A DNA stretch of 64,000 bases, taken from Phallusia mammillata. Lineage: Eukaryota; Chordata; Ascidiacea; Phlebobranchia; Ascidiidae. Made by a program: the position numbers and the translations under genes. The notes under the pieces were generated by a model. It searched no databases. It was not told where the DNA came from and saw nothing but the letters and a program-made list of their open reading frames with translations. Location: the NCBI GenBank assembly GCA_003260075.1, contig QLIY01000017.1, positions 124,001-188,000 on the forward strand. The letters are read 5' to 3'. This document shows, in pieces, positions 1 through 13,700 of this stretch (the stretch's first letter is position 1; the number at the start of each line of letters is the position of its first letter).

Positions 1-865
1 ATGTTTTTTCGTGGACATAGAAATAACACGAGCTGAAAATTCCAGGGTTCGCTCATGGGATGTTTGTGTTGGGACAGAAAACAATTTGTCTTCCTGTTGT
101 TTCGGACTTCGGAGCTAGGTTTGCTTGAATTTTTCGTAGATACGTTTTGAATAATGTGTGGTGAAGTGACTGGCATCACTGCACAATGGCCTAATGTATC
201 TTTGCAAGATGCTTTCCCTGTTAGTCTAACATATTTGCGATTGTACTGAGATAGGTTCATTTGAATATTATTGGCTCGCACTCGCCACATTTATTTTCGG
301 TATCAGTTCAGTTGTTGACAAAATACAAGCAAATTTTTGTTCAAATGCCCCCCCCCCCAGATAGGTTCATTTGAATATTATTGGCTCGCACTCGCCACAT
401 TTATTTCGGTATCAGTTCAGTTGTTAGACAAAATACAAGCACATTTTTGTTGTTGGTCAAACTGTTGTATATGCCTCATTAATCTTGTGCTTGTTATTTA
501 GCGTTTTGTATCCATCTGTCAAGTGTCACACGAAGTTGTTGTTTTTTTGTTTCATTTTCAGAGCTAAACAAGTTTTTTAATGCGTATTATTTCTAAGACA
601 AAGATGATTTAAAGACTCGTTCCTTGCAGATCAGACCATGTTAAACTAAAAACACACAATGAGGTTTAGGAATTTTACCTGGTAAATATAAAGGAAACTG
701 CATGTCTGGAGACTTAAAAGTTCAAACAAATGGCCAGTGTGTGACCTGGTTCACTAAAAACTTGGTCTCACAGCTCTAACCACAACAACAAGGTACACAT
801 ATATTTTTTTCTGACATTAATCTTGTGAAATGTGCAAAAGTTCACTTTACTTTTTGCCTTGTAAG
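1..865. other. Upstream region of the ANKS1-like gene
   Basis: No coding exon is recognisable here. Positions 249-341 and 359-450 are near-identical copies separated by a C run (348-358), which I read as overlapping contig ends. The bases just before the ATG at 866 (pyrimidine-rich, ending TTGTAAG) look like a 3' splice site. The first coding exon may therefore follow a 5'-UTR intron, or could receive a spliced leader if the host is a tunicate. No clear TATA box was seen. Confidence 0.4.
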
Positions 866-3549
866 ATGGGTAAAGATCAGGAACTTCTGGAAGCAGCTCG
901 GACAGGAAATTTAGCCATAATTGAGAGATTACTGTCACCAAAGGCAAAGTCAACAACTCGTACATTTGTAGCCAGCTTTGGGTAAGATCTAATTTATTTT
1001 TGATTTCGTCACAATTGTTATTAAACAGAAAATCAACCAACTTAATTGTATTGAAACATTTTCCATTTGGAACCAGGGATAGAATATCCAAATTTTAAGT
1101 TGATTGTGATTATTTGAAACCTAAAACTTTTAAACTACCAATTTGTTGAAAACAGATTTGACATAGATGCTAACAGTTACTGTATGTTATTGTTACCCCC
1201 CCCCCCTAAACTACCAATTTGTTGAAAACAGATTTGACATAGATGCTAACAGTTGTTATTGTTATATATCATTTTGCTTTGCACTTTTACTTCAATAGTA
1301 TTTTACTCATATTTGTGGCTTAAAAGTTTAATACTTATCATGCTAACTTTTAAATACACTACATAGCTTCTTTTTAAACAATGCTAAAGCTTAAACAATT
1401 GGCTTGATTAGAAATACAAATGTGGCTTTGGATCCGTATTTTGCTCCAGTTTTGTTTGCTTTAGACCTACATATCAATAATTTGCCCATGTTTGCTTTGG
1501 AAGCATAACTGCTGATTTTGTTCAGGATAAAAGTGGGACCAAATGTCAACTGCCAGGACCAATCTGGATATACTCCATTGCACCATTCTGCTTTAAACGG
1601 CCATGAGTAAGAACTTTTTAAATGTGTTTTTGTTCAACTATTCTTTATGTGGTTTTGATATGGGTACTTTTTCAATGTGTTTATCACAAACATAACCATG
1701 GCCTTTTTGTAGTTTGGTTGTCAGAAATCTTTTGCAAAATTCTGCCTCAACAAATGTGTGTGACGTGAAAGGCAACTTTCCTCTGCATCTTGCTGCCTGG
1801 AGTGGAAATGCAGATATTGTTAGGTATCTACTTACACATGGACCAAGCGTTGCAAGAATTAATGAACAGGTGCAGCTGTCATGATATAAGGAAACTGTAC
1901 ATGGATGAAGTCATCTCTTTCATAAATAGTTAATGTTTATTTTCTGTGGCGATGTGCAGTTAATTTTAAAATTTTAACACTACACTTAATTGCCAAGTGT
2001 AATAGTTTCATGATTAATATTGACTGATTTCTGTTTTAGAATGGAGACAAAGAAACTGCATTACACTGTGCTGCTCAGCATGGTCACACTATAACTGTGA
2101 AAATACTGCTTCAAAATGCAGCTGACCCTCTGGTAATGTGTGTTTCCAACTGTTTTTTCTCTATGTTACCCTTTTGTGATCATGTGTGGCTGGCTTGATG
2201 ACCTATATGGTCCCTTCGGCATCTGCCAGTTGCTTGCCCCGTGTTTAATTGCACATAATAACCGTATAGCCTATGCAACTGTAAATAAATATGATGATGA
2301 AGGTTATCTATGTGTTTTACCCCCCCCCCTCAAAATGCAGCTGACCCTCTGGTAATGTGTGTTTCCAACTGTTTTTTTCTCTATGTTACCCTTTTGTGAT
2401 CATGTGTGGCACACTTGATGACGTATATGGTCCCTTCGGCATCCGCCAGTTGCTTGCCCTGTGTTTAATTGCACATAATAACCGTAACTGTAAATAAATA
2501 TGATGATGAAGGTTATCTATGTGTTTTCTTTTTTCAGGTACGCAATATTCGCGATGAATCACCTTTGGATCTGGCTTCCCAGTATGGCCGGATGGATGTA
2601 GTACGTCTGTTGTTACAATTTCAGCCATCATTACTTTCTCGTTCACCCGAGTGTTTTACTCCTCTTCATCTTGCATCCCGCAATGGCCACAAAGAAGTGG
2701 TTGAAATGTTACTGGCTCATGGTGCTGATATAAACCGAACAGTAAGTGTTTGTATGTGATGTTTCGTTTCTTTGATTTTCACCTATTTTTAATTGGGTTA
2801 ACTAATAAGGTGATGTCAGGGTTATTCACCCACCGCTTAAAGAGCCAAAAATATACTTACTTAATCACTTGTGCTTTATTAAACAGAAAAAAAACTTTTA
2901 CTTACAAAATAATATGATGCTTAGTATATTGCCAAAATAGAGAATTGTTTCTTTCTGTTATTCAATAGTACTGCTTTGTTTCCTTAAAGGGAGAAAATGG
3001 CTCTGCATTGCATGAAGCAGCACTCTTTGGAAAACGTGAGGTTGTTAAGTTACTTCTAAGCAGGGGAGCCAACCCCCATACACTTGACCCCAAAAACAGA
3101 ACTGCCATGGAATTAGTAAAACAACTGAACACTCAAACATCCCGTGAAATCTCACAACTCATTCTTTGTGAGTATCAGATTTATTTCATCTTTCAATCAA
3201 CAGTGGACAATTTGTTAGACTTAGTCATGCAATGAGAGCTTTTCTCTTAATTATGTACCACTGTCAAACTTTTAAAGTGGACTTGTCCACGTTTTGGTTA
3301 TCCTACAGGACTTAATTGATAAGTTCACTGATATTTCACGTTTAATTTGTTTTGCTTGTATTATTTTGTGCACTGTGGTTTAATTTGCACGCCCACACAC
3401 AGCACGTCTGCAGGACGGCGAGGATTATGAACCTCTGAGTCCAGAGCCAAATCCCAGCGCCAACTCGATCTCATCTGCGTCTTTGCGCAGCTTCATGCCA
3501 GGCCCGGTTACCCCCGAATCCCCCCACACTTATATCGACATGCAGAAAG
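866..3549 (+). CDS. ANKS1: ANKS1 exons 1-7: ankyrin-repeat block
   Basis: Exons 1-7 encode about 325 residues with six or so ankyrin repeats. Typical motifs are [14 protein letters not shown] (exon 2), [15 protein letters not shown] (exon 3), [13 protein letters not shown] (exon 4), [15 protein letters not shown] and [16 protein letters not shown] (exon 5), and [15 protein letters not shown] (exon 6). Order and wording follow vertebrate ANKS1A closely, including [12 protein letters not shown] and the RINEQ junction between exons 3 and 4. The 3' end of exon 4 is repeated at 2330-2353 beyond a C run. That second copy is a contig-overlap duplicate and not an extra exon. Exon 7 begins the Pro/Ser-rich linker. 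Confidence 0.93.
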
Positions 3550-6500
3550 GTGAATTACCGTTGGGTTTCTCATTTCACTGTAATATAACATCGTGGCCAT
3601 GCTGTTGCATGCATTTATTCAAGCGTTTGGTGTCAGCACTAACAAATGTGCTAACCAATGGAATGGTTATAGCGGAAGTCGTTCTCATTTCGGATGATTT
3701 CCTTTATTGACTTAAATAGGCACTAGCAAGACGCCCACAGCTGACGTTTTGTGAGATAAAACGCCTGTTCTAGCTCTCGTTTACGCCTGGCGCGGCACGG
3801 CCTGAACCAAGTGCCCACAATGACAACAACACAATCGCGATTCGTGACTCTCGAAAGTCTGTATAAGCGCAGCGGATTTGCGACGTCTTTGTCGCCGACA
3901 GAATCATTTCCATGGCTTTCATTTTCCGCGCCGCAGATGGCTTGTGGTGTAAACCCCGTGTCCGATCTAACGCACAAAAGGAATGTGCGGAATGTGCCGA
4001 CATATTCGTCCATATTGAATTATACTAACACACAATCGCATGTCATTTCTAATTTAAGACGCAAAGGCTTCAAAAGCCACTGTTTAGGCGCCTTTAGTTT
4101 TTTTGCACAGTGTTACTACGGGATGTGTGGTAATCCATGTAGATTTTCAAGCCAAATCACTGTCTTAACTTCAGGTCCCATAGAATTGATTGAAATTTGA
4201 CGACCACTGTCTTGCTAGTTCATGAAATATTGATTGGCCACGTGTGCTTGCGTAAAGTGGCGATGATTTAAGACGCGCCAAGTAGGCTGACGACGTCTCA
4301 TCGCTCGCCCGAGTATCATAGAAAGTTCAAGCCTGGCTTACGCAGCTGCTTCCCACCGTCTACCCCTGATTTTTGTCTGCTACAAATGGTTAATAGGAGC
4401 TACTAGTCTTGACCCGTCACTGGGCACTCCTGCTATGACGTTTATCAGTGATTTAGTTCGACTGATGATACACATGTTGTCTGGATGGCCTGTAACCTAT
4501 AATGTAGTGCGCAAGAGCGAGCTGATTTTAATCATAAGAAATTGAACCATCTTTGAAACACTATATACCGATCTGTTTATAGGTTTAATGAGGGAAATAA
4601 CGGCCCAAATAGACGTCAAAAGTGACATGCTTTATTTTACATAAAAAATAATAAAGCATTTCGCTTTTTACGTTCATTTGGGCCGTTATTTTCCTATTGA
4701 TACAAATTAATACCCCAAGTGTTAGAGTTGAAAATATCTGGAACAGTTCAATACAGATAGTTTAAAAAATCCCGTGAGATTTTAGTTTTTGGTACGTGCC
4801 TACAATGTTGAGTGTCAAGTTGTTCAAAATTTTGCTTTGAACCCGTCTCTGTAGATTGCCGCGATACCACTTAACTTTTTGCCCTTAATGTTTGCGCGCA
4901 ATTTGCTCCCGCCCATAAACCTACTCAATGTAAACCTCATCTTAAGGTTATGTAAGCAACGCATTTAAAAAGCGTACATTGAAACAAATCGCCGAGTATC
5001 CCTGTAGAAAAACTCAGTTTGCAGCCGAGTTCGCTTTGTCGATGCTCCACCACTGACAGCAAATATTTGCCAGTTCGAAGCAGGACCTATGTTTGCTCTG
5101 AAGATAGCTACGGGCTGTGGCTATTACTTTTCGGTTGAACCAGCAAGCGTTTTTGTTGGAGTGAAAATACGCTCCATTGTTTCCTGGCATCCCAGTTAAA
5201 CCCCAATCCCGAGGCACCAGTAGCTTTGCTCTATTAGGGAAGCTCGTTTTGAATGTTTACATGCGTTTGTGTGCTGTAGCATAGGGGTAATGTGTATCGC
5301 GTAAAGTTTATAATTGTTCTTATCGATTCTTGGCAATTTGCGATGACGTCACGGCGATAACCTGTTGACGTCATTTTCACAATAAACTAACACAAATCCA
5401 CAAAGTTGTAGTTGGGACTGATGTGCTATCTCGCTTCTTGTTTGATTTGTCAATTGACAACGTAAAATGAAACGTTTCACAACGTAGACTCCTGTATTGA
5501 GAAAATACCCGCCCAGTGTTTTGAGCAAACCTCCCGTGGTATCTATTTTCTCCAGAGCGGTCTGTTGGACGATACCTGATAAGAAACATGCACCCCAGGC
5601 AATATTTTCAAAGCGTTTTAGAACCACATATTGCATTACATATTTGTTATCATTCCCTGGACTATATTTGGATGCAATATACGCAAAAAACTCTGCTGTT
5701 TTGTTATATTTCCCTTGATTTCGCACCATTGCAAAGTTGATAAATACAAATATCAACAACACAACCCCCCCCCCTATTTCCCTTGATTTCGCACCATTGC
5801 AAAGTTGATAAATACAAATATCCTTGAAATAAAACAGCAACATGAACTGTGGCATTTCTTCTCAAGTTAATGAGAAGCACTTTTCGGAGTCCTGGTTTAA
5901 TTGTTAACGTTGTTTTGTGAATTAAACTATACAGTACGGTTCCCTCATTGATTATTGCGAATAATCATTTTCATCAACACGTTACTCGATTGCTGCATTT
6001 TGTCAATCAATACATAGATTCGATTTTGCAAGTCGAAGTGTCGATCAATTTCACTTACGGACGCACCGCCTTATCTCGACTTAATTTAATCCCGCCGGTT
6101 TTCGCGATCAATTAACACGCCGGCCACCGACTAGTGACGTGGTTTGCTTCGTGATTTAGTACACTCGAGGTGTTACGCATCAATTACTGGCACAGAAGGG
6201 AAACAATTGGGAATTTAGGATTTCTTGATTGTTGGGTAACATTAATAATCATCACACTAGAGCTCAAAATATTGTCGGTAGTAAGCTTTGTTTGAATCGT
6301 TTACTGCTAATTTGCAATTTCGTACTGTCTGTATCTGCATGCTTTTTATTTTTTCTTGTTGAAAATTAGCCCCTTGGTGGTTATATTTTTATGGTTTTTA
6401 ATTCGTTGAATTTTGCTGAACGGCCTAGAATAAGGAAGTTGATTGATTATTTGTCAAAGCGCTATCCATTAAACATTTACAGCTACTGTTTTGCTGTCTT

Positions 6501-7636
6501 TTTCAATCTTTGTAGCTAATTGTGTTGTGCTTGTTCTTCGATGTGTATAATCCTGCATGTGGCATGTGCTTTTGTAAATGGTGTAAAACATAGCGGTGTC
6601 TTTGAAACAGCCCAAACCGACCGAAGTTTAACCAAACTCCCTTGTTCTATTCAGCTTTTCTGGAATCAGGCACGAGGAATGTATTCGGTGAGTGTCTGTT
6701 CTTTGCCCTACTCCCCCTTGTCACTGCAAAAGCAATTTACGTTGTCGGTTTATTGATCTACAGACCCGTCAGCGCCTTCGATCGCATCCGTCCCCCGAGT
6801 AACTGTCGAGGAACATTACCCTGCAACCGCTCGAACCTCGTCTGAAGCTTCCCCACCCACTGCTACTGAAAGCACGTCCAAGGGCCTCGGTTTGTGCAGT
6901 TTGAACGAAATTTATTTCATCGGCAGTTTTTTTGTATTTCACCACCTGTGGTACAACCTGGAGTCATAAGTGCACTCGTTTGTGTTGAAAATAGTTCCAC
7001 TTCGAATGGTTAACCCGGCTGTGTTTAACCACAAGCATAGCTCTGGAGCAACTATTTAAAATTATTGACTGTCATGTCTGGACAGTCCCCCCCCCCAGTT
7101 TGAACGAAATTTATTTCATCGGCAGTTTTTTTGTATTTCACCACTTGTGGTACAACCTGGAGTCATGAGTGCACTCGTTTGTGTTAAAAATAGTTCCACT
7201 TCGAATTGTTAACCCGGCTGTGTTTAACCACAAGCATAGCCCTGGAGCAACTATTTAAAGTTATTGACTGTCATGTCTGGACAGCATAATACTTTGTGAC
7301 ATGTAATCGCAAGTCACAAACAAAACAAAAGCAAATAGGTACAAAATTTTTTTGCACATACAAACAATTTTTTGCACCTGCTACATTATGCATAAGAAAC
7401 TGCACAAGTTTTCGTCGTATTGTTTTCTGTAGCAAATTTTTCTAGTTCATTGTTTCAGTCCAGTGTGGTTTACCAACTTAACATTTCCCATATTAGCAGC
7501 CCGAACTTCAAAAAAAGGTATAATTTTGATGAATGGCAAGTAAACCTGCCCAGAATGTACTTCAAACTGAACAGTTGTGTTAGAAACCAATAGTTCAAAG
7601 TTTTCAATTTGCTGCCTTTACTGTAGGTTTTGGAGG

Positions 7637-7709
<73 letters not shown>

Positions 7710-10700
7710 AGCAGCATCGGAAAAGGGATCATGTTGCGACGAAGCGCATCAGCCCGGAGCTCCAAATCTCTTCCTCGTCTTCCGTCATCCAGATCCCGCT
7801 CCCCATCAGGATCCTTCCTCATCCCTGATCTCAACAACTCGACGCCTGCTGCCCAGTTCCGACAACATCACCCATCGTCGAACATGTTTCCAGTTTCTCC
7901 CACTCACTCCAAACAATGGGATTACATCCGGAGGAGCTCCTCTTCCCTGCCCTCCTCTCCTCATCTCTCACTCCCCACTTCTCCGTCGCGAAAAAATGAC
8001 AAAAACGCTAACACTGAAGCGGAGACGACCAGCAACACTACGGCTCCTCCAGTTCGCAAAAACTTTACCAGAGAGCGTTTAAAAACTGAAGACGACGTGT
8101 TTTTACCAAGTCAATCTCGCAGTTCAGCATTCTCGCGAACCCGTCGCATTCATAGCTTTGACCAGCACGTATCGCCTTTGTCTATTGGTTCTAGCAAAAG
8201 TACGGAATCAAAACTCGCGTATCAGGCCACGCATGCACAAAGCACAACTTCTCTCGTTAAACAAGCTTCGTTGGATTCGGATCTTGGTACGCCCAGTAAT
8301 AAATCACCTCCTGGCAACCGACCAAAGAAACCTGCTCGTTCTACAAAACTGTCATCTGTTATGTCGCCCCCGCCAATCCCACCAAAGCCGATGAGTATGA
8401 TGCGGAGTCCTAAGGTACTGATTTGTTTAACAATTACCTGCTAAAGATTTCTATGCATTTTGTGAAATGCAATAGGCGTTGGGTACACTATCGATGGACA
8501 TATGTGTAAGAACGGTTTTAAAAACATAACAGAGAACGTGAACAGATCTGTAAGGTACTGGTTTGTTTATTAATTACCAGTTAAGGTTTCCATGCATCTT
8601 ATGAACTGTTGCAAAGGCGTTGCGAACACTGTCTAACCACGAAAGAACGCTTTTAAAAACATAACGTAGCACTTGTAAAGATCCGTGTAAATCTTTTCAC
8701 ATGAGCAAAGTAACAATCGCATTGTGGCTATTGCAAAATTATGTGGAAGTTTTAAAAATAAAATACATTTCAAATAGGAAAGTTTTATAGCAGGTATGTC
8801 CATCTGATTACCTCTTTATTCAAAGCATTGATTAAATGGCTAGCCCTAATTTGATCCATTAATATTAGTATATCATTAAAAACTCATCAGAACATGTGAT
8901 AAATGTACAGTAGGTTTAAAGGACACCAATGAAAAAACGATTACATGGAAGTGGTGGATTGTTAAACCTGTTGAACACATCCCATAATCTTTTTCCAAAC
9001 TATTATAGTGACTTATGTTTTTGTGACTTATGTAACAGGTCCGTCCTCCATCACCTGACAATCCTCCACCTTTCCATGAGGATGAGGACGAGCGAGAATC
9101 ACTCGGTTCACCACAAGTCGAAGAACTTCTCACCGAAAGTCGAGTATCAGTGAGTCTCGATGCGATCGCTGTGGTGGGCAATCTCTGCGCTTAAATTTCG
9201 CCTTGTACAAAGTTAGCCGCGAAAAAAATCACACGCTCTCAGTCATTGTGTAGTTTCCTGGCGAAACGAACGTTTTTTTATCTTTCCCGCTTTAACGCTC
9301 AATTTCAAAGAATTTTGATTTTTTACGCTGTTTTTATCGTCTGGTTGAAGTCTGTATGTTGTGTGTTTCTGTCTGGTGACGTCTTCCATTAATATAGTGT
9401 TTTGAGTATTAATAATAATTTCGCGTTTTTTATATACATCTACTATATTACTCACCAAAAATAGTTTTTTACTCATGCTTTGAGTTGATTTGTTAGCTAC
9501 CATTTTGCAAAATTATTTTTGGCTCACTTAACGCTAAAGGTTGTTTTGCACATAATTCTTCTTCATACCTCAAGCTGTCGAAAGGTCGAAATTCGTCGAG
9601 TTATGTCAAGATGTCTTGCAAAATCTTTTACAATAAAACCAATTCCTCTCCACATTTGTCTTGTATGGTGTTTTTATTTGTCAAGGTTTTCGAGTTATTT
9701 CGCAAGAGTCGATTGCCCACCACAAGCCCAATTTTGCGTTTTTATGTTTTATCACTACTTCGTACAAAAATATATGGTTGAGCAACAGTTTACTCTTTTA
9801 ACCGTTTTACTGTTTCTGTAACTCGTTTTAACAGAATTTGTATTAGGAATTTTGTCCTAGTTTATCAAAAAGCCTTTTAATCCGCCGTTTTTTAGTTAAG
9901 ACGAAGATTCTATTTCGTAATATTCCAAGTATGACAGTGGTGTGGTAGCTGAAATTTTGCGGCAACTCAAATTTAGTCAGTGAATTAGAGGTTTGTTGCT
10001 TGCAGGGGAACAACGACAAGCCGACGTTGATTGATAAACCAGAAGAACCGGCTTATGGAAACACATTTTTCGGTAAAAAGATTTCTAATAGCATACTTGT
10101 TAAATGTCTGTTTGTTTGAGACCTGTCTTAACCTTATTAAAAATTTTGAGTTGGTACGTGTGTTGCATTTTTGTAGACCCATGTAACTCTTTGCTGCCAC
10201 CGGCTGACCAAAGTCAAAGAGATCATGGTTCCGCTAGGGATCAGCGTTCGCCTGATGGCAGCACTACCCCTGCTTTTTCACCACCATCTCCACACACAGC
10301 CATGATTGAGGTTTCAGAAACTCTCCAAAAGGTGGTATTTGATTTTTAAAACGTTTACGGCGTTTCAATTTTACCTGTATGCATTATTATACAGGCAGTA
10401 TCACATGAAAGCATGTTAGACCGTATCGCAGACGGCGGCCTAGACCCTTGGCCTAATATGTCGTATGCGGACGACTCATCGCATTCCGTGTCGTCTTATC
10501 ACTCTTCATCAGATGACGAGGGCGACAATTTAAAAAAGGACCAAACGACTGATATGCAACTTAGTGAACAATTTATTGCACTTACCGAATCTTCGAAACC
10601 GGACAAAGCTATGCAGTATGCAGAGAACCAGGACCAAAAAGTATTACAAGAAGTACCTGCAGTTAAAGAAGCAGTATTGGAACAGAAGGCAAGTCCTCCG

Positions 10701-13700
10701 AAGCCAGCCAAACGAATGAAGCCACCTGTTTCCGCCAAACCTGTGATACGATCCCCTAAACCCATTGTAACGCCGCCAAAGATTACTCCGAGGACTTCAA
10801 TATCGGGACGATTAAAACATGGAGCTGATGACACTGTCCACGATTCGCAGTCTTGTTTTGTAACTAGCGGGGTGAAAGTTAAACAAGCTCGGATACTTAG
10901 TACCCGCTCATCCGATTCCCAGCCCACTTCGCCGACGCATATACCCGAACAGGCCAATGTAATACCACGAGCAAGTTTTGACTCGCCCGATTCGGAACCT
11001 GGCTCAAAAGCGGGGAAGAGCGACGAACTTAAATCAGAATCAAAGCAGGTTTGTAATACACCCTTAATTTTTTTCAGTGCAATTTTTTTTTCGGTCTATG
11101 ATTGTATGTAATGCTATCCAAATGAACAGTTCATATCTTGGAATTAAAACACCTTTTGATTACTTGGAATTAAATAGTTTCAAGATTTAGAGAAAAAAGA
11201 GTTATAAATTTTGACACAGTAAGTATTTTATCATCTCGAATGACTATGTGTATATCGCCCTAATGTTTGGGAATTACCAATATTTTAAACTATGTTAATA
11301 GGAACAAAGTGTAATGAAAAGTGCTTCACCCAAAACTGTTAAATCGTAGTAAGTAAACATTGCAATCGATAAAAAGAAAGCCCAGACCAAAAAAACCCGC
11401 ATTTTTTAGACTTTAGATTCAAACAGATAGGACGCTGCAAAGGCAAGACTTTGCACTTGTGCATTGCTTTTGCCCAATATGTACATGCAGCCTTATGTAA
11501 CGACACACCATTACGGGATTTACATCGATTTTGGCAACTCCCAGCGTCTGTTTACTAATCTAAACCATCACTAACACTGTTTATTCAGTGTGACTCAAGT
11601 GTCCAAGACAAACCAGGAACCCAATCTGTCTCACACACCCCTACCCTGTGTTCCGCCCTCTCGGCCTTAACGACAACGGAATGTTGGCCGCTCGCCAGGT
11701 CAAATGACCAGCAATTGGACCCTGGTCGTTCCAGTGGTCATCCAGAAGTGACCCAGCCTAAAGGACTGGTTGGATATACTTTACTGTCACGGGAAAGTCG
11801 AGGTACGTTGTAGCGTATGAGTTTCGGATTGAGTCACCGCATTTGGGGATTTACCTACTTGCTGATTCTTGTCGACAAAGCTCCCATATAACCTTGCAGC
11901 GTTAGTGACACAAGTTCAATTTAGCTTTCCCATGAACTATCCAACTGCCTGAAGTGCAACATTTTTTTTTTCAGCCCTGAAAGCCGTTGTTTCCAATTTC
12001 GAAGTATATAACCCCACTATTTTATAAGTTTTGGCTCCAACCAGGGCGTCATATGGGATAACAATATACTTACCTTGATTTTTATACACTTATGGTGTGC
12101 TGCGCAGGCTCTTCAGAAAACGTTGGAGCGGATGAGACAAGAAGTACAACGGATGACTGGGACGATGCGTTGTCAGTTCGCACTGAAGATTTTGAGATGC
12201 CGAAAGAAGTACGCAAGTTCCGAGGTAGGAGCCTAATTTTGAGCATGTTTTTTTGGAACCAGGCGTTATTTCCAGGTGCTGCACCTTGAATTTCGAAATC
12301 ATTTCTAAAAATCATTTGACTTACCGTTAACCCAAATTTATGCACTTTTCCTTTGGTTTGGGGAATTATGTTTGCGAAACCGGACAGTATTGTGTTTCTG
12401 CATGACTTGCCTGTCGTTTAAGATCATTCCAATGACCACACGTTATATTTCGCCTCCATGGTTACGTGTTTTCCTGCTGTGCGGCCGTGAAACAGGCGTA
12501 AAAGATTGGATTTATAAAATATCCACGCAAATCCCAAACCAAACACGTCACACTCTTCTAAACGCCTTTCCAATACAAACACTCGCCTTAACGTCATAAT
12601 CCCCCAAAATTATGATGCTGACGTCAGTTTTGCTTTGCAGCAACGACTGAATGCGCGCGGACTTAAAGGTCCCAACGCGTAAAAGGCGCAGTAATCGCCG
12701 AGTAAAGCGACCTCAATCTAACGAAACGTCCTTGGTCGGTCGCCGCGGGATTAAGTCCCATCTCCCGGCTGTGTTTGCCTGTTGAGATAGGGATTACTGT
12801 GCAAAGTGGTGCCGCGTGTGTCGAGACGCCGTGTTGCGCCCATTGTCAGATCTGTCCCTTACTTCCTGGTCGATGTTTCGGAAATGTTTTCCCAGTGTCG
12901 GGCCTTGTGTCAACTGACGGGTTAACTCTTGCGAGCTGCTCTACTATTGAAAAGTCCTATCTTGACTTGAGTTGCCGTTTGAAGTTATATTTAGCCTGGC
13001 CACTGCGGTATTATGTCAGATAAAATCAATCGGTCTAACATGATTTGTACGGGAATAAAGTTGATTTACCCAAAGGTCCTCTTTAATATAAGCCCGGTTT
13101 ACATGCTTTTGTTGTCTTGTGACTTCAAATTTCAACAAATTTAAGCCCAATTTGTTTTTTTGTCGTCTCCAGCCTTAACGTCTGCCTGCCCTTATATTGT
13201 TGGTTGGTTTGGTTCCATGTTGGTTTGATTTTACCGAACTTACACAATTTATACTGTAAGCTTCGTCCCAAATTTGGACTCATTTTGATCACCATGTTGA
13301 ACTGATTTATAAGTGCAATGAAATATGTCTATGGCGGCGTGAATGGGGAAGCTACTTTCTTTCTGAAACAATCAAGCCTTCGACCCGAGTTGCCCCACAG
13401 ATCAACGCAGTTCATTTTGCTTGGTAATTACGTCCCGTTGTCGCAAAATAACGACGTAACTGCGTAACTATGGTGATTGAGGCCCTTGTTTGCAAAGGGG
13501 AGCGCGGTATTGCTTCATTACTTCCACCTGGTCACAAATCACCACGCTCTACACCCGTGCTCGCTGCCAACGACGGATAAATGAGCGCGTTTTGACTGCT
13601 CCTTTTCAGCATAAGCTGGATTTAATTGGCCCGCGATTGGCAAAGTGTATTTTCTCTTTACCCGCAGCATGGCCGTTGCATGGATTCGGCTTGAAGACTT

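Noticed and set aside
2330..2353. Second copy of the end of ankyrin exon 4
   Set aside because: It follows a C run and repeats 2111-2132 plus intron sequence, so it is a contig-overlap duplicate and not an extra ankyrin exon.
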